Positions 18,787 through 27,167 of a stretch of 64,000 nucleotides of DNA are shown in pieces. Made by a program: the position numbers and the translations under genes. The notes below the pieces were generated by a model that saw nothing but the letters and a program-made list of their open reading frames with translations, was not told the origin of the DNA and did no database searches. Source of the stretch: Methylacidimicrobium sp. AP8. GTDB taxonomy: Bacteria; Verrucomicrobiota; Verrucomicrobiia; Methylacidiphilales; Methylacidiphilaceae. Every line of letters starts with the position of its first letter. Positions within the stretch are counted from its first letter, which is position 1. Location of the stretch: positions 1,550,001 through 1,614,000 of the forward strand of contig NZ_LR797830.1 in NCBI RefSeq assembly GCF_903064525.1, in the 5' to 3' direction.

Positions 18787-18843
18787 TTGGAGTTTTCCTT
18801 TCTAACCCCCAAAGCCCCTGTCCGCAAAATCGAAGAAACTTCA

Positions 18844-19010
18844 ATGCGATACGGGGGCATCTCCTTGCCCAACTTGCTCCTGAGGGTCGCCGCCACATCG
18901 ATTTCGCAGAGGATGCCAAATCCCTCCTTGCGCAGAGCCTCTACCACCTTGGGGACGGTTTCCTCGAACGAGGTGGCCACTTCCTTCCCAAATCCATGCG
19001 AGGTCTTCAT
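18844..19010 (-). pseudogene. DUF302 gene fragment, 5' part
   Basis: This encodes the first 55 or so residues of a DUF302 protein (SHGFGKEVATSFEETVPKVV, GFGILCEIDVAATLRSKLG, ending in MPPYRI) and is cut by the end of IS3 element A. It is a clear paralogue of the intact gene at 2669-3061. GGGAGC precedes the start. The remaining half is not found in the window. Confidence 0.88.
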
Positions 19011-19422
19011 CTCACGCTCCCGTTTTCGGCTCGCGCCGCATCCTGCTTCCGAAGGGAAGCGTCCGGCGACCCAGCCTACTTGTCATGACAGTATCCTCTT
19101 CCCTTTCGGGAAAGAGCGCAAGGGGATTCGTTGGAGCTGCTGCGGCGCCGGTCCCGTGCCTATTCCGCGCTCGAAAGTACTCCATTCTTCCGGCGATTCA
19201 CTTCCCATCCGCAAAGAATCAACGGTGAAAACCGCGCGGTTATGCGAGCGACTCCGCAGTTGCCGATTCGTCTTCCCTTTCCCGGCTCCACGGGCCGCTC
19301 GACTCGTCTCTTCGCCGCAAAGCCGCTCGCGGAAGCTTTCCCTAGAGAGGCCTGGCATTGATTCATTAGAAGACTACCTACGGCCAATTAGCCTACTTCA
19401 TCGTCCTCCGCTCGTCCGCGCG
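19011..19422. other. Intergenic, no gene seen
   Basis: No convincing coding frame. A palindrome TGTCATGACA lies at about 19081-19090, near the promoter of the DUF302 fragment. Confidence 0.5.
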
Positions 19423-19550
19423 ATGCCACACAACCGTCACAAGATCGCCATACAACCGTAACATTTCCGTAACCATCGCGTCACTTCTCCGTCCCGTTCC
19501 AGTCACTTTCATGACATAGTTCTGTCATATAGTCGTAACATATTTGTAAC
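19423..19550 (+). promoter_or_regulatory. Pho-box-like array of twelve heptamers at 11-bp spacing
   Basis: Starting at 19423 and then every 11 bp, the heptamers are ATGCCAC, CCGTCAC, TCGCCAT, CCGTAAC, CCGTAAC, GCGTCAC, CCGTCCC, CAGTCAC, ATGACAT, CTGTCAT, TCGTAAC and TTGTAAC. The four-base spacers are unrelated and mostly AT-rich. Nine of twelve have GT at positions 3-4. Eleven-bp-spaced CTGTCAT-type heptamers are the known recognition unit of PhoB. The array ends about 115 bp before the chosen start of the TonB-dependent receptor. Binding by PhoB is an inference. Confidence 0.75.
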
Positions 19551-19665
19551 ACTATTTTCCTTGCTCACAATTCTTAACGTACCTATTGTGCAGGTCATTT
19601 CTTGCGCCTAGTTGACATAGACATGGATGGAACTTGCGCAGACAGTAGGAGGACCAGATTCAGAT

Positions 19666-22371
19666 ATGAGTGCCGAAGAGTTGTTGGATACGATTCATGC
19701 TTGGAGATGGCCCGCTGCCCGATCCTTCTGCCTGCTCTTCCTCGCTTTTCTGCTGAGCATGCAAGAGACGCGAGCCAACGACCCCGGAATCCCGAAAGTG
19801 AACGACAGCCTCTCGGGACCGCAGGAAAGCACAGGCGAACCCATCGCTCTGGGCGGGGGTCCGGACTCCTGGGATGCCGCTCCGACTGCCTCCACCGGGC
19901 CCTCCTCCGTCTACGGCGCCAGACCTCCCGGATCGGATCTAGCCGATATTCAGCCTCTTCTCGCCGCCAACTCCCCCAGCCCGAGCGCCTCCTCCGGAGC
20001 AGAGAGCGAACCGAGCGCGCCGGACAGCAACGGCGGCGCCATCCAGATGCCCACCACCGAAGTTACGGCGGGCCCCGACAACCCTCTTCTCGACGCGCCC
20101 ACCGACCTCGTGCCGGGAGCATCGCAAGCGCCGACCCAGGAACAGATCTTCCGGTCCGGGGCAACCACCCGCGTGATCGACAAGAACATGGCGGCCAGCG
20201 CCGGTCCGGTGGCCGGCGCGGCCCAGGTGCTCCAGTTTTCACCGGGCGTGAACGTCAACGGCTACGGAAACACCGGGGCCACCAAGTACACCGTCTCGAT
20301 CAATGGAATCGGGAACGGCTGGAGCGGCTTCGGGGGGTATACGGGCGGGGCCTCGATCATGATGACGCTCGACGGGGTGCCGATGAACAATGTTTCGACC
20401 GGCCTCTGGCAGTCGCCGTCGGTCCCGATCATGCAGATGATCTCGAGCACCACCGTCACCTACGGCCCGGCAACGGCGGCCGGCCGCTGGTATGACAATG
20501 TCGGCGGCATGGTGGAGTTCACCCCGATCCAGCCGACCGAGCATTCGGGCGCCGATCTCAACATCATCTACGGAAGCTTCAACCAGAAGTTGCTGACCGC
20601 CGACTACCGGACCGGAAACATCCACGGCTGGTCGACGGTGATCTCCGGTGGAGTCGGCGACGGAAACAACTTCCGGATGTCCCCGGACGGATTCCGAAGC
20701 CCGAGCTACCAGTACGCGGCCTACGTAAAGACGATCAAGAACTTCAACCATGGCGACATCAGCTTCGGTGCCTGGTATGCGGATGCGGGCGGCTACCGGC
20801 CCACCATTATTCCCGTCGGCGCCAACCCCTACGTGACGGTCAACGGCCAGAGCGCGAGCGGCATGCCGATTGCCGGAACCCCCTACAGCCAGGCGACCAG
20901 CGGCTACTATAGCAATCTCAACTACGATACTTGGCGCAAGTTCGACAGCCAATCGACCCAAATCGCCTATGCCAAGCAGAACATCTACCTCGACGACGAC
21001 AAGAAGACGACCCTTCACAACATGCTTTTCTACAACGGTTCCAACCGTATCCACAGCCGTTATTACAACTTCTTCGAAAATGCCGCCAACGCGTATGAGT
21101 ACAACAATCCGTCCGAATCGGACTTCGGGGACCAGATCGGATTGACCAAGATCCTCCCCTACAACACGGTCGACGTCGGAGGATATTACATCTCCTCGAC
21201 CTACAACAGCCGCAATGCCTTCTACAATCCGAACTACTTCCTTCCCGGAACGACGATTCCCGGCGGGGAGCTGACCCCGAACAACCTCTATCGGAACGAT
21301 TACTGGGACCAGACCGATATCGCGGTCTATCTCCAGGATACGATCGAGCCGATCAAGGCGCTTCAGATCGTTCCAAGCATCCGCTACGACGTCTTCACGA
21401 CTGCTTATTCGATGAACGCCCAGGAGCAGTTCCCGTTGGCGTTTCAATACAACCCCGGAAACAATCAAGGAAAGTTGCCGAACGCCACACGCCACCTCGG
21501 CGGCCTTGAGCCTTCGATTCTTCTCAACCTGGAGGTGACTCGTTGGCTTGCCCTTTACGGCAGCTACTCGGAAACTTACGAGACCGACACGGTCGGAGGC
21601 GGGGGCGGTATCTTTCAAGCCATTCCCGCCTCCTACTACGGGCTGTCGCTGGCGCAGTACGCGATTGCGGGCGCCAAGACTCATTTCGAGAAGCTGCCCG
21701 GACTCAACAATATGCTTTTCGGCGCCAACTACTTCTGGCTTCGATTCGCCGAACAGGCGATCGACATGGTCAACTTCGTCGGTAAGCCGATCACCGGGCT
21801 CGGGACCTCGATCTACCAGGGAGCGGACTTCTTCCTCGATGACAACCCGATCGGCACCTTTCACCTCTACATGAATGGTGCGGTCGAGAACGCCACCTAC
21901 AGGAGCTACGTCGTGAATTCGAGCCCCACGCAGAAAATTAACTACGATGGCCGCCATATCCCCTATGTGCCCAGCGTCATGCTCACCGGAGGCATCTATC
22001 AGATCCAGCAGATCGGCAAGGTCTCCCTGCGCCTCAGCCTCTGGTTCATCTTCAACGGGGAGCAGTACGTCTTCAACAACGAGATCGGGGCGCCGAGCAA
22101 TCAGACGATGCCCCAGTATTACACCCTCAACGCCTCGATCAACGCGGCGGTCCCGATGCGCCTCTTCGAGCGGGAGAGGATGATCAACTTCAACCTGACC
22201 CTGATGAACATCACCGACCTCAACTACAACGGCTACGAATACATCACCAGCGGCGGCTACTACGGGACCGCGGGAAACGCCAACGTGCCCTCTGCCTATC
22301 AGTCGGGCTACATGCTCGGCTATCCGGGAGCACCCTTCACGCTCTACGGGAGCATCGGTGCCAGCTTTTGA
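19666..22371 (+). CDS. TonB-dependent outer-membrane receptor
   Basis: A 901-aa receptor. From the start at 19666 (AGGAGGA lies 12 bases upstream; an ATG at 19627 lacks one) there is a signal segment SFCLLFLAFLLSMQETRAND, a long Pro/Ser/Gly-rich region to about residue 110, a plug domain (QEQIFRSGATTRVID, VLQFSPGVNVNGYG, MMTLDGVPMNN, TVTYGPATAA) and a barrel with many aromatic beta strands ending in the usual terminal Phe (LYGSIGASF). The ligand is unknown. The upstream Pho-like array and the downstream phosphoesterase suggest a phosphorus-containing ligand. Its stop is seven bases before that gene, so they form an operon. Confidence 0.9.
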   Translation: MSAEELLDTIHAWRWPAARSFCLLFLAFLLSMQETRANDPGIPKVNDSLSGPQESTGEPIALGGGPDSWDAAPTASTGPSSVYGARPPGSDLADIQPLLAANSPSPSASSGAESEPSAPDSNGGAIQMPTTEVTAGPDNPLLDAPTDLVPGASQAPTQEQIFRSGATTRVIDKNMAASAGPVAGAAQVLQFSPGVNVNGYGNTGATKYTVSINGIGNGWSGFGGYTGGASIMMTLDGVPMNNVSTGLWQSPSVPIMQMISSTTVTYGPATAAGRWYDNVGGMVEFTPIQPTEHSGADLNIIYGSFNQKLLTADYRTGNIHGWSTVISGGVGDGNNFRMSPDGFRSPSYQYAAYVKTIKNFNHGDISFGAWYADAGGYRPTIIPVGANPYVTVNGQSASGMPIAGTPYSQATSGYYSNLNYDTWRKFDSQSTQIAYAKQNIYLDDDKKTTLHNMLFYNGSNRIHSRYYNFFENAANAYEYNNPSESDFGDQIGLTKILPYNTVDVGGYYISSTYNSRNAFYNPNYFLPGTTIPGGELTPNNLYRNDYWDQTDIAVYLQDTIEPIKALQIVPSIRYDVFTTAYSMNAQEQFPLAFQYNPGNNQGKLPNATRHLGGLEPSILLNLEVTRWLALYGSYSETYETDTVGGGGGIFQAIPASYYGLSLAQYAIAGAKTHFEKLPGLNNMLFGANYFWLRFAEQAIDMVNFVGKPITGLGTSIYQGADFFLDDNPIGTFHLYMNGAVENATYRSYVVNSSPTQKINYDGRHIPYVPSVMLTGGIYQIQQIGKVSLRLSLWFIFNGEQYVFNNEIGAPSNQTMPQYYTLNASINAAVPMRLFERERMINFNLTLMNITDLNYNGYEYITSGGYYGTAGNANVPSAYQSGYMLGYPGAPFTLYGSIGASF

Positions 22372-22378
22372 GCCGCCC

Positions 22379-22563
22379 ATGCCCAAGAAGCCCATGACAA
22401 CACCCAGGATCTCCCGACTCGGCAGACGGTCTCTTTCGCGCAGCCTGCGCCTCCTCTGCCTTCTCCTTCCGCTCTTCCGCGCACTGGCCGCAGGCGCCGC
22501 GCTGCTGCCTCCCACCGAGGCGCCCGTCGACCACTTCATCCTTCTCTTCCAGGAAAACCATAG
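22379..22563 (+). pseudogene. Phospholipase C/phosphoesterase gene, 5' fragment
   Basis: After a signal peptide (RLLCLLLPLFRALAAGA) the frame reads APVDHFILLFQENHS and stops at the edge of an IS1380. This is the N-terminal active-site block of the phosphoesterase family PF04185 (bacterial phospholipase C, AcpA-type acid phosphatases), whose usual form is ENxSFDxxxG. The continuation FDNLLGEFPG is found after the IS, so the gene was intact before insertion. It starts seven bases after the receptor gene and would be a secreted enzyme. Confidence 0.85.
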
Positions 22564-24273
22564 CCCCCATTTCTCACCAGTACGAGCTTTCGCGCGAGAG
22601 AGGTGCCGGTTGAGTCGCTTGCGAGCAGTTCCGGCCGCGCAGAGCTCTTCATGAGGCAGGATCGAGCAAGATTTTCGTTCGATTTGCCTTAACGCAAGCG
22701 CTGCAAAGCGCAAAAAGCCGGTTGTGGAGCAAGGCTCCGCCCGATCGTAGGCTTTGCGGAAGGAGAAGAGGTGGGGTTTTGATACCTGCTCAACAACGCA
22801 GCACTCGGAAGACGTGAGTAAAGAGGCTCTTCCAAGGATAGGCGCTACTCATCGAGAGGAAGACGCGGCGGACGCTGACTCGGACCAGCGTGCCGATCTT
22901 AAAGAGCTTGAGCCGTAGGGTGTCGACCTGGGCCTCGGCCCAGTCCGTTCCTCGCAGACCGAGCCGTCGCAGCGCTTCGACCAGGGTGTAAGCGAGAGCC
23001 GAGAAGTAGAGGCGAAGTTGGTTGCTGGCCATTTGCGCGGTCGAGAGCTGGTCGGCAAAGAGGTGGAGTTGTTCCTTGATCCGATTCTCCATGTCGCCAC
23101 GAGCACAGTAGAGCTTCTCGTAAAGGTTTTGGGCGGGCCACTCCTCGGTGGAGAGAGAGGTCACGACAAAGCGCGGATTCTCCCCTCTTTCCAGGTACTC
23201 GGCTTTGGCGACCACCCGGCGCTCCCTCGACCAGCTGCTCAAGGTGCGGTAGGCAAACTCGGTAAAGAAGCGGGCCGGCTTGCCACTCGACTCGTGCAGA
23301 CGACGGGCTTGCTCCATCGACCCCTGAATGGTCCGGCACAAGCGCTCGTTGCGCGCCAAGCCGAAGAGGTAGTCGACTTGATGGGCTTCGCACCAAGCCA
23401 TGATCTCTTCCCGGCAGAAGCCCGAATCGGCCCGGAGCACGATCCGGACTCCGGGCCAACGGGTACGGAGTTGTTCCACGATCCGGCTCACCTCCGTAAG
23501 GGAGCCCGCCGACGCATCCTGGTTCGATGGCCGAAGCCGGACGCCAAGGAGTTGATCGCCAGCAAAGATGTAGAGCGGCAAATAGCAGTAGGAGTCGTAG
23601 TAACCATGGAAGAAGCGCTCCGGCTGATGTCCGTAAAGGGGGATGTCGGTCGCATCCAGATCGAGCACCACCTCCTCAGGGGGCTGGGGATGCGATTGGA
23701 GGTAGAGATCGACCAGAAGACGGTCGATCGCTTCGGCCGAGTAGTCGATCTTGTGGTAGCGCTCGCTTCGACCCACCAGCTCCAGCCGGTTGAGCGTGCT
23801 CTTGCCGGCCAGATCCTCTTCCAGATCGCTTTTCCCGCTCAGGAGAGCAACCAACGGATCGGTCCGCAACTGCTCATGGTCGTTGAGGTCTTCGTAGCCC
23901 ATCGCAATCCCGAAGATGCGCTAGGCAAGCATCTCCCGTACCCGATGCACAATGCGTTTCGGATGGCGTCGATCCACGAAGCAACCCTCTAACCGTCGTA
24001 ACAAACCGATCTTCCGATCCGCTTCCCGCAACAGAATTGCGCCCCCATCGCTGGAGATCCGACCCGCGGTAAATCCCGCTTCCACCCGTCGCGAAAAATG
24101 CGCTGTAAACGCAAAAGTCTCTTGGCTACACTCTGTCATGGAAGGCCGTTTCTTTTTTCTGGTTGTAGTAATGTCTTGCTAACGCACTTATACCAGGGAA
24201 AGACGGCCTTTCCTATGCCCTTTTGCCGGCTTTTTTGCCTTCCGCTATGCCCGCTATTGGTGAGATATCGGGG
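22564..24273 (-). mobile_element. IS1380-family element, copy 2
   Basis: 1710 bp in opposite orientation to copy 1, flanked by ATAG duplications (22560-22563 and 24274-24277). Ends are the same as in copy 1. It interrupts the phosphoesterase gene between the Ser and Phe codons of its active-site motif. Confidence 0.93.
22790..24139 (-). pseudogene. IS1380 transposase, second copy, with a different amber codon
   Basis: The same 449-codon DDE transposase as at 14610-15959. Codon 73 is TAG (23921-23923) where copy 1 has CAG (Gln); the Tyr codon mutated in copy 1 is intact here. The remaining 370 codons are open from an internal ATG at 23902 and contain all three catalytic acids, so a truncated product missing the N-terminal part is conceivable. 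Confidence 0.9.
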
Positions 24274-24277
24274 ATAG

Positions 24278-24309
24278 CTTCGACAACCTCCTGGGCGAGT
24301 TCCCGGGTT
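24278..24309 (+). pseudogene. Phosphoesterase gene, second fragment
   Basis: These 32 bp after the IS1380 continue the phosphoesterase frame as FDNLLGEFPG, then run into an IS3 element A fragment. The rest of the gene is lost or displaced. Confidence 0.75.
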
Positions 24310-24450
24310 GAAGTTTCTTCGATTTTGCGGACAGGGGCTTTGGGGGTTAGAAAGGAAAACTCCAAATGAACAACGGAAAGAGCAGCAGCAAGTTCGCGCG
24401 GCGTTATGACCGCGAGTTTAAAGAGAATGCGGTGGCCCTGGTGCGAGGGG
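24310..24450 (+). mobile_element. IS3 element A, 5' terminal fragment
   Basis: The outer end (TGAAGTTTCTTCG) and the first about 28 codons of orfA (SSKFARRYDREFKENAVALV) match element A. The fragment is cut by the end of IS3 element B at 24451-24456. It is inverted relative to the copy at 14433-18843. Confidence 0.85.
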
Positions 24451-24489
24451 TTCAGTGGACCCCGATGGCAAGACAGATTTCCTCTGAAT

Positions 24490-24919
24490 TTAAGCTGCAT
24501 CTATTCCTTCAGTCGCAGCGGAACAGCGCTGCCCTGTTGTTGCGCGGGGAGAATCCCCTGCGCAGCGTAGCGGAGCAGGGCGTTCTCCCCGCGTTCCGCC
24601 GAAATGATCCGGGATGCTGGCCCCTCCTCCATTGCCATCCGCATAAACGGCGTTCGGTGTTCGGTAGCCCAGCGACTGGTGCGGACGCTCGCCGTTGTAG
24701 AAGGCAAAATACTCCTCCAGCCCGAGCGTCAACTCGGCCACCGTGCCGTACCCCTTCAGATACACATCCTCATGCTTGAGGCTGCGCCAGAGCCGTTCGA
24801 CAAAAATATTGTCCAACGCTCGACCCCGTCCATCCATGCTAATCGCAATGCCTGCGCCCTTGAGCATGCCCGTGAACGTAGCGCTGGTGAACTGGGAGCC
24901 CTGATCGCTACTGAAGATC
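24490..24919 (-). pseudogene. IS3 element B orfB, 3' part
   Basis: The C-terminal integrase region: SSDQGSQFTSATFTGMLKG (second catalytic Asp), ISMDGRGRALDNIFVERLWR (Glu) and FYNGERPHQSLGYRTPNAVY. It continues the frame at 26332-26887 once ISL3 copy 2 and one duplication are removed. Confidence 0.88.
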
Positions 24920-26331
24920 GGCTCTTCGCTGAATGGAATGGGCGGAGGAGGCAGATTTGCCATTGAGGGATGGCAAGAAACGGTGTTCTTGCCATCCGTC
25001 TTCGACGGATTTTGCGTCCGGGCGAATTGCCGTCAAGGACACTTCGACTTCGTCGATCCTCCTTGACGGCGGATTGCCAAGCTCGCCTCGTTTTCCGATT
25101 CTTCGGGCATGGATGCGAACAAGCTTTTTGGGATGGCCTTACAGTTGGGTCCGGAATGGAAGGTGACTCGAAGCGAACTGTCTGCGGTGGATCACACCTT
25201 GAAGATCTGGCTCGATTTTCGCGAGGGCCATCGGTTCCCCTGTCCGGAATGCGGGCGTCCTTCTCCTGCGCACGACACGGTGGAGAAGCGGTGGAGGCAC
25301 ATGAACTTCTGGCAGTACAAGACCGAGCTGGTGGCGCGGGTTCCTCGGGTGGACTGTCCGGAGCACGGAGTGCGGTTGGCGGAAGTTCCCTGGGCCAGAC
25401 CGGGGAGCGGGTTTACCCTGATGATGGAGGCGGTCATCCTGATGCTTTCCCAGGAGATGCCGGTTTCCCAGGTGGCCAAGATGCTCAAGGAGCAGGACAC
25501 CCGGCTGTGGAGAATCTTGGAGCATTACGTGGAAAAGGCCTATCGGAAGGAGGATTGGAGCGGGGTGAAGCGGATCTTGGTCGACGAGACCAGCAGCAAG
25601 CGGGGTCACCGCTACGTGACCGCCGTTACCGACGCGGAGAGCCGGAAGCTCCTCTTCCTGGCGGAAGGCAAAGGGAAGGAGGCCTTGGAGGCATTTGCCA
25701 AGGAGATGCGCGAGCATGGAGCGAGTCCCGAGCAGATCGAGCTAATCTGCATGGACATGAGCCCTTCCTACATTTGCGGAGCCAAGGAGCACTTCCCCAA
25801 GGCGCAGATCGTCTTTGACCGCTTCCACCTCATGCAGATGGCGGGGGAGGCGGTCGACCAGGTGCGTAAGGAGTTCGTGCGTCAGGGGCTGCTGCCGAAG
25901 GGAAGCCTCTGGGCACTGCGAGGCAACGAATGGACGCGAAGCGAGGGGCAGAAGAGTCTGCGCGCTTCCCTTTGCGCCGCCTACCCCCGACTGGGAAGAG
26001 CCATTGGGCTCCGGGAGGCTCTGCAAGAGATCCTCGGCCAGGAGGATCCCCAAGAGCTCCGCTGGTGGCTACAGTGGGCCGATCGCAGCCGGCTTGCTCC
26101 CTTCCGAAGGCTTTCCAAGACGCTCAAAGAGCACCTGGACGGCGTCCTTGCTTTCTTCCAGAGCCGGGTGACCAATGGTCTCATCGAGGCGATCAACGGA
26201 CTCATCCAGCTTGCCAAAAGGATGGCGAGAGGGTTTCGAAGCTTCCGGTGCTTGCGGATCGCCGCTTTCCTCAAAGCCGGAAAGCTGAGGTTGGATGTTC
26301 CCGCCTTGGCCACATGAAACAGCGAGGAGGC
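24920..26331 (+). mobile_element. ISL3-family element, copy 2
   Basis: 1412 bp, same ends as copy 1 and opposite orientation. It is flanked by the 8-bp duplication TGAAGATC (24912-24919 and 26332-26339), inside IS3 element B orfB. Confidence 0.95.
25109..26317 (+). CDS. ISL3-family transposase, second copy
   Basis: 402 aa and intact, with the same zinc-finger-like N-terminus and DDE blocks as the copy at 17041-18249. The two differ at only a few residues, mostly in the C-terminal third (for example TRSEGQK against TRSREQK). Being the only intact open frame besides IS481 and IS1182 in this cluster, it could still mobilise both ISL3 copies. Confidence 0.95.
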   Translation: MDANKLFGMALQLGPEWKVTRSELSAVDHTLKIWLDFREGHRFPCPECGRPSPAHDTVEKRWRHMNFWQYKTELVARVPRVDCPEHGVRLAEVPWARPGSGFTLMMEAVILMLSQEMPVSQVAKMLKEQDTRLWRILEHYVEKAYRKEDWSGVKRILVDETSSKRGHRYVTAVTDAESRKLLFLAEGKGKEALEAFAKEMREHGASPEQIELICMDMSPSYICGAKEHFPKAQIVFDRFHLMQMAGEAVDQVRKEFVRQGLLPKGSLWALRGNEWTRSEGQKSLRASLCAAYPRLGRAIGLREALQEILGQEDPQELRWWLQWADRSRLAPFRRLSKTLKEHLDGVLAFFQSRVTNGLIEAINGLIQLAKRMARGFRSFRCLRIAAFLKAGKLRLDVPALAT

Positions 26332-26887
26332 TGAAGATCTCCGGCTTCCCGTACAGAGCCAGCGCATCCTCCAGGCAGTCGACGCAGAACGAGCTGTCCA
26401 GGCTGTTGCTGATCCGCCAGCCCAGTACCCGCCGCGAGTACCAGTCGATGATCGCCACCAGATAAACAAAACCTCGCAGGAGTTGAATGTACGTAATGTC
26501 GGAGCTCCAAACCTGATCGGGCCGGCTGACCTCCACGCCGCGCAGCAGGTAGGGATAAACAGCCTGCTCGGGATGTCCCACGCTCGTCGAAGGCCCCGGC
26601 GCCATCCCAGCCAACCCCATATGGCGCATCAACCGCTGCACCCGCTTGCGGTTTGCAACATATCCCAGTCGCCCCAGAAAAACCACCATCCGCCGGCTGC
26701 CGTAAAACGGCCGCCGCGTGTATTCCTCATCCATCAGCCGGCACAGCAGCAAATCCTCCTCGCTTTGCTCGCCAGACGCCCCCCCGCCCGTAGAACGTAG
26801 CCCGCGCCACCCCTGCCAGTTCGCATTGCCGCACCACCGCCAGTTCCGCCTCTCGCTCTATCCAGCCTATCCGTGCCTCGCTGCTCA
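26332..26887 (-). pseudogene. IS3 element B orfB, 5' part, frameshifted
   Basis: The N-terminal half of the integrase: RRPFYGSRRMVVFLGRLGY and RPDQVWSSDITYIQLLRGF (first catalytic Asp), ending in GKPEIF at the ISL3 junction. A run of seven C (26779-26785), six in copy B, shifts the frame after the first 35 or so codons. The start overlaps the stop of orfA as ATGA. Confidence 0.85.
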
Positions 26888-27167
26888 TAGTCCGGACTTT
26901 TTTTTAAGCCAGTCCAGCTCCATCTTCAGCCGACCAATCTCCCCATACAGCCGATCTTCATCCGCATGCGCAGCCGGCTTCGGCCCTCGCTTTCCTTCAA
27001 AAATCGTCGCCACCCGCTCCAGGAGCTCTTTCTTCCAATGCCCGACCACGACTGGATGCACCCCGTACTGCTGCGCAATCTCGTTGAGCGTCTTCAACCC
27101 CCGGATCGCTTCCATTCCCACCTTCGCCTTGAACTCCGCGCTATGTGCCTTGCGCTTCCTGCCTTCG
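26885..27167 (-). pseudogene. IS3 element B orfA, split by IS481
   Basis: The helix-turn-helix protein (GMEAIRGLKTLNEIAQQYGV, HWKKELLERVATIFEGKRG, YGEIGRLKMELDWLKKKSG). Its first few codons (MSEG) are left at 28233-28243 on the far side of the IS481 insertion. Confidence 0.88.

Larger units (their letters stand above)
14433..18843 (-). mobile_element. IS3-family element A, split by IS1380 and ISL3
   Basis: The ends are an imperfect inverted repeat: TGATCTTTCTTCGAAAACG at 14433 and, in reverse complement, TGAAGTTTCTTCGATTTTG ending at 18843. The element is interrupted by IS1380 (14476-16186) and ISL3 (17027-18438). Without them and their duplications it is about 1.28 kb. It truncates a DUF302 gene on its right. 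No matching flank duplication is seen, which suggests a later rearrangement. A 141-bp fragment of a second copy is at 24310-24450. Confidence 0.85.

Noticed and set aside
19423-19550. CRISPR array
   Set aside because: The 11-bp periodicity with 7-bp units is far too short for repeats and spacers, and there are no cas genes in the window.
20239-22713. An 824-codon minus-strand open frame
   Set aside because: It is the antisense shadow of the TonB-dependent receptor, with no domain-like composition.
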